Assembly (NCBI RefSeq): GCF_023703375.1
Contig: NZ_JAMQGO010000009.1
Coordinates: 1 to 64,000 of the forward strand
Reading direction: 5' to 3'
Length of the DNA: 64,000 nucleotides
Origin: Lutimaribacter degradans
GTDB taxonomy: Bacteria; Pseudomonadota; Alphaproteobacteria; Rhodobacterales; Rhodobacteraceae
Each line of letters begins with the position of its first letter. The first letter of the stretch is position 1. Below the pieces are notes generated by a model that saw nothing but the letters and a program-made list of their open reading frames with translations, was not told the origin of the DNA and searched no databases. Shown piece after piece: positions 60,037 through 64,000 of the stretch. Both the position numbers and the translations under genes were made by a program.

Positions 60037-60642
60037 ATGGCCACCCGCATGATCCCCACGCTGGAAACCAGGCGCCTTGTCCTGCGCGGCCCCGAGCCGC
60101 AGGATTACCCCGATTTCAAGGCGACGTTTTCCAGTTATCGCTCGCGCTTCATGGGCGGGCCGCTCGATGCCTACGAGGCATGGATGCTCTACGCCGCCGA
60201 GATCGGGCACTGGCAGATCCGCGGCTACGGCATGTGGATGATCCATGACCGCGGCACCGAAAAGACGCTGGGCATGGCTGGCGGCTGGTTCCCGGCAAAA
60301 TGGCCCGAGCCCGAGATTGCCTGGATCATCTGGCCCGACGTGGCCGGGCACGGATACGCGCTTGAGGCCACGCACCGCGTGCGCCGCTATCTCTACAACG
60401 ATCTGGGCTGGCAAACGGCGGTCAGCTATATCGACCCCAAGAACCTCGACTCGATCCGCTTGGCCGAACGGCTGGGCGCGGTGAAAGAGCCCGATGCCCC
60501 CTCGATCGACGGCAATGACGCGGTCTACCGCCACCCCGCGCCCGGCGCGCTGGACGGCAGCCAGTTGGCCCACGGGATAGAGATGGAGATCGCCAATTAC
60601 GCCGATCCGCTGTTCAAGCCGAAAGGGTTTGCCATTGACTGA
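60037..60642 (+). CDS. GNAT-family acetyltransferase, tandem copy 3
   Basis: This 201-residue GNAT_3 protein has LETRRLVLRGPEPQDYPDFKATFSSYRSRFMGGPLDAYEAWMLYAAEIGHWQIRGYGMWMI, then PEPEIAWIIWPDVAGHGYALEATHRVRRYLYNDLGW. The expected acetyl-CoA loop RxxGxG/A is looser here (VAGHGYA). It is followed by SIRLAERLGAVKEPDAP and a 30-residue C-terminal extension absent from copies 1 and 2. Its stop overlaps the chorismate mutase start. The altered loop could weaken catalysis. Confidence 0.83.
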   Translation: MATRMIPTLETRRLVLRGPEPQDYPDFKATFSSYRSRFMGGPLDAYEAWMLYAAEIGHWQIRGYGMWMIHDRGTEKTLGMAGGWFPAKWPEPEIAWIIWPDVAGHGYALEATHRVRRYLYNDLGWQTAVSYIDPKNLDSIRLAERLGAVKEPDAPSIDGNDAVYRHPAPGALDGSQLAHGIEMEIANYADPLFKPKGFAID

Positions 60643-60934
60643 CGATACCACGCAGCGCGCCGCCGCGCTCCTGAAGGAGCACCGCGCCAGCATCGACCGG
60701 CTGGACGCGATCCTGGTCTATACCTTGGGTGAGCGGTTCAAGCACACCCAGGCGGTGGGCAAGCTCAAGGCCGAACACGACCTTCCCCCGTCCGATCCCA
60801 CGCGCGAGGCCGCGCAGATCGAACGGCTCGAAGACCTGGCGCGCCGGGCCGATCTCGACCCGGAATTCGCCAAGAAGTTCCTGAACTTCATCATCGCTGA
60901 AGTCATTCAGCACCACAAGAAGCACCAATCGTAG
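60635..60934 (+). CDS. Chorismate mutase (AroQ type II)
   Basis: This 99-residue all-helical AroQ-class chorismate mutase reads MTDDTTQRAAALLKEHRASIDRLDAILVYTLGERFKHTQAVGKLKAEHDLPPSDPTREAAQIERLEDLARRADLDPEFAKKFLNFIIAEVIQHHKKHQ. Active-site residues visible are Arg in ASIDRLD and Lys in VGKLKAEHDL. It converts chorismate to prephenate. The start is TTG at 60635, preceded by AAAGGG, and it overlaps the GNAT stop. In this bacterial group a chorismate mutase is regularly found between ffh and rpsP, so position supports the call. Confidence 0.9.
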   Translation: MTDDTTQRAAALLKEHRASIDRLDAILVYTLGERFKHTQAVGKLKAEHDLPPSDPTREAAQIERLEDLARRADLDPEFAKKFLNFIIAEVIQHHKKHQS

Positions 60935-60982
60935 GGCGGGGTTCACCCCGCCTGCCCCCAGCCATTCAAAGGAGAAATCACA

Positions 60983-61363
60983 ATGGCAATGAAAATCCGT
61001 CTGGCCCGTGGTGGCTCGAAGAAACGTCCCTTCTACCGCATCGTGGCCGCTGACAGCCGCATGCCCCGCGATGGCCGGTTCATCGAGAAACTGGGCACCT
61101 ACAACCCGCTGCTGCCCAAAGACAGCGAAGACCGTGTGAAGATGGACCTGGAGCGCGTGCAATACTGGCTGGGCCAAGGCGCCACGCCGACCGATCGCAT
61201 CAGCCGCATGCTCGAAGCCGCCGGTGTTCTGGACAAGAAAGAACGCAGCAACCCCAACAAGGCAAAGCCGGGTCAGAAAGCCCAGGATCGCGCCGAGCAA
61301 AAGGCCGCCAAGGCAGCAGAAGCCGCCGAAGCGCCCGCAGAAGAAGCCACAGCCGAGGAATAA
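60983..61363 (+). CDS. rpsP: 30S ribosomal protein S16
   Basis: This 126-residue S16 has the conserved start [43 protein letters not shown], then [28 protein letters not shown]. An Ala/Glu/Lys-rich C-terminal extension (about residues 85-126), absent in shorter bacterial S16, is usual in alphaproteobacteria. AAAGGAG precedes the start. First of the rpsP-rimM-trmD-rplS series. A strong hairpin follows the stop. Confidence 0.97.
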   Translation: MAMKIRLARGGSKKRPFYRIVAADSRMPRDGRFIEKLGTYNPLLPKDSEDRVKMDLERVQYWLGQGATPTDRISRMLEAAGVLDKKERSNPNKAKPGQKAQDRAEQKAAKAAEAAEAPAEEATAEE

Positions 61364-61380
61364 TCCCGGCTTTCGGCATA

Positions 61381-61413
61381 CAGGCGGCGCCCGCGTTCAA
61401 CGGGCGCCGCCTG
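61381..61413. other. Strong hairpin between rpsP and rimM
   Basis: CAGGCGGCGCCCG (61381-61393), 7-base loop, CGGGCGCCGCCTG (61401-61413). Perfect 13-base arms but no T-tract, so it may protect or attenuate the S16 message more than terminate it. Confidence 0.7.
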
Positions 61414-61487
61414 CCCCGATCCCCTTGCTTTCACGGCACGGATCGGTGTTATTTCTAGCATGAACCCCTCTGTCCGAAGGAGGCAGG

Positions 61488-61991
61488 ATGTCCGAACGGA
61501 TCTGCGTCGGTGCCATCGGGGGCGCTTTCGGCGTCAAGGGCGAAGTGCGGCTTAAAAGCTTCACCTCGGTGCCTGAGGACATTGCCCATTACGCCCCCCT
61601 CGAAACCGAGGACGGCGCGATGGAATTCGACGTGACGCTCGACCGTCCCATAAAGAACGGGCTGGCGGTGCACCTGTCGGGCATTGCCACCAAGGAACAG
61701 GCCGACGCGCTGCGCGGTGTGCGGCTTTACGTGCCGCGCGACCGCCTTCCCAGCCTGCCGGATGACGAATTCTACCATGCCGACCTGATTGACCTGCCGG
61801 TCTTTGACACGGGCGGCACGCAACTGGGTAGCGTTAAGGCGGTGCATGATCACGGGGCCGGCGATTTGCTGGAAATCCAGGGCCCGGGGCTGAAATCCAC
61901 CGTCCTTCTGCCCTTCACGCGCGAGGCGGTGCCCACCGTCGATCTCGAGGCCGGGCGCATCGTCGCGGACCCGCCCGAAGGGCTGTTCTGA
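61488..61991 (+). CDS. rimM: 16S rRNA processing protein RimM
   Basis: This 167-residue protein has the RimM N-terminal domain ([29 protein letters not shown]). The PRC-barrel half ([39 protein letters not shown]) ends in [28 protein letters not shown]. It helps mature the 30S head and binds S19. The start has GAAGGAGGCAGG. It sits between rpsP and trmD as usual, with an extra gene following. Confidence 0.95.
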   Translation: MSERICVGAIGGAFGVKGEVRLKSFTSVPEDIAHYAPLETEDGAMEFDVTLDRPIKNGLAVHLSGIATKEQADALRGVRLYVPRDRLPSLPDDEFYHADLIDLPVFDTGGTQLGSVKAVHDHGAGDLLEIQGPGLKSTVLLPFTREAVPTVDLEAGRIVADPPEGLF

Positions 61992-61995
61992 CCAT

Positions 61996-62790
61996 ATGCG
62001 CATGGTCGTGCATGCCGGGTTCCACAAGACCGGAACCACCAGCATCCAGCACATGTTGCGCCGCAACGGCCGCAAGATCGCCCGCTATTACCGCGTCTTG
62101 ACCCGCCGCCAGATGCTCGCCACATGCGAGGCCGCGCGCGCTTTTTCGCTTGGGCAATCCACGGCCGATCTTGGGTTGTTCACCTTCGAACTGGCCCAGC
62201 TGTTCGAAACACTCGATCCCGCCGACCCCCGCCCCGTCCTGATCAGCGCCGAGGATCTTTCGGGCCACATGCCGGGGCGTTTTGGCCTGACGGGCTATGA
62301 CGCCGCGCCCCGACTGATGGCCACGCTGGAAGAGGTGGCCCAAGCCTGCCTGCCCGGGCTGGACTTGCACCTGGTCTTCACCACCCGTGCCGCCGCGCCG
62401 TGGCTGCGCAGCACTTATGCCCAGCACGTGCGCGCCATCCGCTTTACCGAGGCGCACGATACCTACCTGGCGCGCATGGCCGAGCATGCCGACCTCTCGG
62501 CCTGGGCCGCGCGCATCGACGCGGCCACAAGTGCCCCCGTAACGATCGCGCCGCTCGAAACCCACGGCGCCGGGCGGCTCGGCCCGCTAACCGCGCTGCT
62601 TGACGTGGCGGGCGCCCCGGCCGCGCTGCGCGACCGCCTTACCCCGCTGCCCCCCGCCAACCCATCCTTCCCCGATCACGTGATCGCGGAAATGCTGGCG
62701 CTCAACCGGTCGGACATGGACCATGACGACTGGGTGGCGGCCAAGAAACAACTGATGGAGGCGTGGCGCGCTCAAATCGCCGCCCCTTGA
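61996..62790 (+). CDS. Sulfotransferase-like P-loop protein
   Basis: This 264-residue protein begins MRMVVHAGFHKTGTTSIQHMLRRNG. The strand-loop-helix HxGFHKTGTTS resembles the 5'-phosphosulfate loop of sulfotransferases. Later regions (PVLISAEDLSGHMPG, DLHLVFTTRAAAPWLRSTYAQHV) fit the second half of that fold, with R/S residues near a possible 3'-phosphate site. Substrate and activity are unknown. It lies 4 bases after rimM and ahead of trmD, so it is on the ribosomal transcript. It may instead be an inactive P-loop relative. Confidence 0.7.
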   Translation: MRMVVHAGFHKTGTTSIQHMLRRNGRKIARYYRVLTRRQMLATCEAARAFSLGQSTADLGLFTFELAQLFETLDPADPRPVLISAEDLSGHMPGRFGLTGYDAAPRLMATLEEVAQACLPGLDLHLVFTTRAAAPWLRSTYAQHVRAIRFTEAHDTYLARMAEHADLSAWAARIDAATSAPVTIAPLETHGAGRLGPLTALLDVAGAPAALRDRLTPLPPANPSFPDHVIAEMLALNRSDMDHDDWVAAKKQLMEAWRAQIAAP

Positions 62791-62842
62791 CCGGCGCGCC
62801 GGGGCTGGCGCCGCGCCCGCGTTTCGGCGTATATCGCGTGCC

Positions 62843-63634
62843 ATGACGCAGACACCCAAATCGCATGGTCGCAAATCCATTACCGCCTCGCCGAAACCGC
62901 GGGGCCTGCTGGACGAAACACGCCTTGCCCGCGCCTGGACGGCACAGGTGATCACGCTCTTTCCCGGCGTCTTTCCGGGCGTTCTGGGCGAAAGCCTGAC
63001 CGGCAAGGCGCTGCGCGACGGAATCTGGCAGCTTGAAACGATAAACCTGCGCGATTTCGGCGAAGGCAAGCACCGCAACGTCGATGACACGCCGGCCGGT
63101 GGCGGCGCGGGCATGGTGTTGCGCGCCGATGTCATGGGCCGCGCGCTTGACCATGCACTGGGGCGGGCGCCCGGTCCGCTCGTCTATCTCAGCCCGCGCG
63201 GCAAGCGGTTCGACCAGCAGATGGCGCGTGACTGGGCCGCCCTGCCCGGCGTCACGCTGATCTGTGGCCGCTTCGAGGGGCTCGATCAACGCGTGCTTGA
63301 TCATTACCGCATCGCCGAGGTCAGCCTTGGCGATTTCGTCATGACAGGCGGCGAAATCGCCGCGCAGGCGATGCTGGACGCCACCGTGCGCCTGCTGCCC
63401 GGCGTGCTGGGCAATGCCGACAGCACCGCCGAGGAAAGCCATTCGGCCGGGCTGCTGGAACATCCGCAATACACCCGCCCGGCCGAATGGAAAGGCCACA
63501 AGATCCCCGATGTGCTGATGTCGGGCCATCACGGCGAAATCGAGAAATGGCGCCGCCACCAGGCCGAAGAGCTTACACGCAAACGCCGCCCCGACCTGTG
63601 GAAAGCCAACACCGCGCCGCACAAGGGCGACTGA
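62843..63634 (+). CDS. trmD: tRNA (guanine-N1)-methyltransferase TrmD
   Basis: This 263-residue SPOUT methyltransferase makes m1G37 in tRNAs. A basic arm (about 30 residues, MTQTPKSHGRKSITASPKPRGLLDETRLARAWTAQ) precedes the core VITLFPGVFPGVLGESLTGKAL. Later motifs are GEGKHRNVDDTPAGGGAGMVLRAD, YLSPRGKRFDQQMARDWAALPGVTLICGRFEGLDQRVLDHYRIAEVSLGDFVMTGGEIAAQ and HPQYTRPAEWKGHKIPDVLMSGHHGEIEKWRR. The N-terminal arm is longer than in E. coli. Alternative downstream starts would shorten it. Placed before rplS as usual. Confidence 0.95.
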   Translation: MTQTPKSHGRKSITASPKPRGLLDETRLARAWTAQVITLFPGVFPGVLGESLTGKALRDGIWQLETINLRDFGEGKHRNVDDTPAGGGAGMVLRADVMGRALDHALGRAPGPLVYLSPRGKRFDQQMARDWAALPGVTLICGRFEGLDQRVLDHYRIAEVSLGDFVMTGGEIAAQAMLDATVRLLPGVLGNADSTAEESHSAGLLEHPQYTRPAEWKGHKIPDVLMSGHHGEIEKWRRHQAEELTRKRRPDLWKANTAPHKGD

Positions 63635-63726
63635 CCCCTTCATCCGGCCCAAACGCCCGCCATCGGACCCGGGCCGCCGCGGGCGCAAGGCTGCCGATCC
63701 TGCACGCCCCGCAGCGCCCGCAGGCC

Positions 63727-63755
63727 TTGCCAGCGAAGGCCAAAGCCCCTATACA
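63727..63755 (+). promoter_or_regulatory. Promoter of rplS
   Basis: TTGCCA (63727-63732) and TATACA (63750-63755) with the ideal 17-base spacer, one of the best sigma70-type matches in the window. Start near 63762. Confidence 0.6.
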
Positions 63756-63761
63756 CCGCGC

Positions 63762-63972
63762 GTCCGCGACTCGTTTCGGGTCGACGGGCCCTTTTGCGTT
63801 TTGCGGCGGGTGATGTCTTCGTTACCCAAGGCCCCGCGCGACTGGCGACTGACAAAGCAATGATGACCTGAACTCTGGCGGGCGGCATGACCGGACCCGG
63901 AAGAAGACCAAGAGCTCTGAGGCGCAAGACACCTTTGCGGGAAAAACCGCAAGCAAATCAGGAGACGGTCAG
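63762..63972 (+). ncRNA. Possible structured leader of rplS
   Basis: About 210 bases between the promoter and the L19 start contain short inverted repeats. Examples are GGGTGA...TTACCC (about 63807-63826) and TTGCGG-N6-CCGCAA (63935-63952), the latter ending 20 bases before the ATG and just ahead of the AGGAGAC site. Ribosomal leaders of this length often carry autoregulation, but no known leader family is recognised. Confidence 0.35.
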
Positions 63973-64000
63973 ATGGATCTGATCAAGCAACTCGAGGCCG
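63973..64000 (+). CDS. rplS: 50S ribosomal protein L19, first nine codons (partial)
   Basis: ATG at 63973 follows CAGGAGACGGT, and the visible start MDLIKQLEA matches the N-terminus of alphaproteobacterial L19. The window ends after nine codons. The position after trmD agrees with the conserved gene order. Confidence 0.8.

Larger units (their letters stand above)
63635..63972. other. Gene-free region between trmD and rplS
   Basis: These 338 bases hold no protein gene. They contain a consensus promoter at 63727 and a leader of about 210 bases with hairpins, described separately. Confidence 0.65.

Noticed and set aside
1..64000. tRNA, rRNA, tmRNA, SRP RNA genes or CRISPR arrays
   Set aside because: No T-loop-like GTTCGAAT stretches with paired arms, no rRNA-like conserved blocks and no regularly spaced repeats were seen by eye. 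A covariance search would be needed to exclude them fully.

Overview
The window is high-GC, densely coded DNA that looks like the chromosome of an alphaproteobacterium of the Rhodobacterales (Roseobacter group). The signs are the gene order ffh / chorismate mutase / rpsP / rimM / trmD / rplS, the paired b and b' subunits of the F-type ATP synthase, three chained peptide deformylase genes next to fmt, a MocR-type TauR with tpa and xsc beside soeABC, and a dispersed intergenic hairpin repeat found three times. This placement is an inference from gene content and order only.

Layout. (1) 1-8.9 kb: the 3' end of an IS5-type transposase abuts and clips an amidohydrolase. The amidohydrolase closes a leftward hydroxycinnamate-type operon (enoyl-CoA hydratase, MarR, feruloyl-CoA synthetase) whose promoter is covered by a palindromic operator. 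A TRAP transporter (dctPQM) follows, then a fumarylpyruvate hydrolase-like gene and a second MarR gene with its own palindromic operator. (2) 9-21.3 kb: a glycerate kinase, then a taurine-to-sulfate island: tpa, tauR, xsc, a TauE-type sulfite exporter and soeABC. CTGG direct repeats lie upstream of tpa, tauR and xsc. A 50-residue membrane protein is chained between soeA and soeB by overlaps at both ends. (3) 21.4-34.5 kb: small membrane proteins, an S58 peptidase, a formamidase-like hydrolase, gabD, hsp20, two tandem trypsin-like proteases, glcDEF, and small membrane and exported proteins. (4) 34.5-44.6 kb: three deformylase genes (one lacking key residues) with fmt and two GlsB-like genes, a PatB-type lyase, glutathionyl-hydroquinone reductase, cobC-cobD, a lytic transglycosylase and a MOSC protein. 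(5) 45-57 kb: smc, an acetyltransferase, a lipoprotein, a polytopic membrane protein, a FadR-type regulator, the F0 genes atpI-B-E-G-F, an ArsR gene, and a LysR-EamA pair. (6) 57-64 kb: ffh, three tandem related GNAT acetyltransferases, chorismate mutase, rpsP, rimM, a sulfotransferase-like gene, trmD, and the first codons of rplS behind a long leader.

How the parts work together. The first region imports an aromatic acid and activates and hydrates it as a CoA thioester under MarR control. The island would transaminate taurine to sulfoacetaldehyde (Tpa), split it to acetyl phosphate and sulfite (Xsc), and then export the sulfite (TauE) or oxidise it to sulfate with electrons to quinone (SoeABC). 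No taurine importer or phosphotransacetylase is in the window. glcDEF oxidises glycolate. Its promoter carries a GGTC-N9-GACC palindrome also found on the promoter of the FadR-type gene 18 kb away, which suggests a regulatory link. No tRNA, rRNA or CRISPR array was found. Only two gene-free stretches exceed 300 bases (57056-57462 and 63635-63972), and both contain a good sigma70-type promoter.
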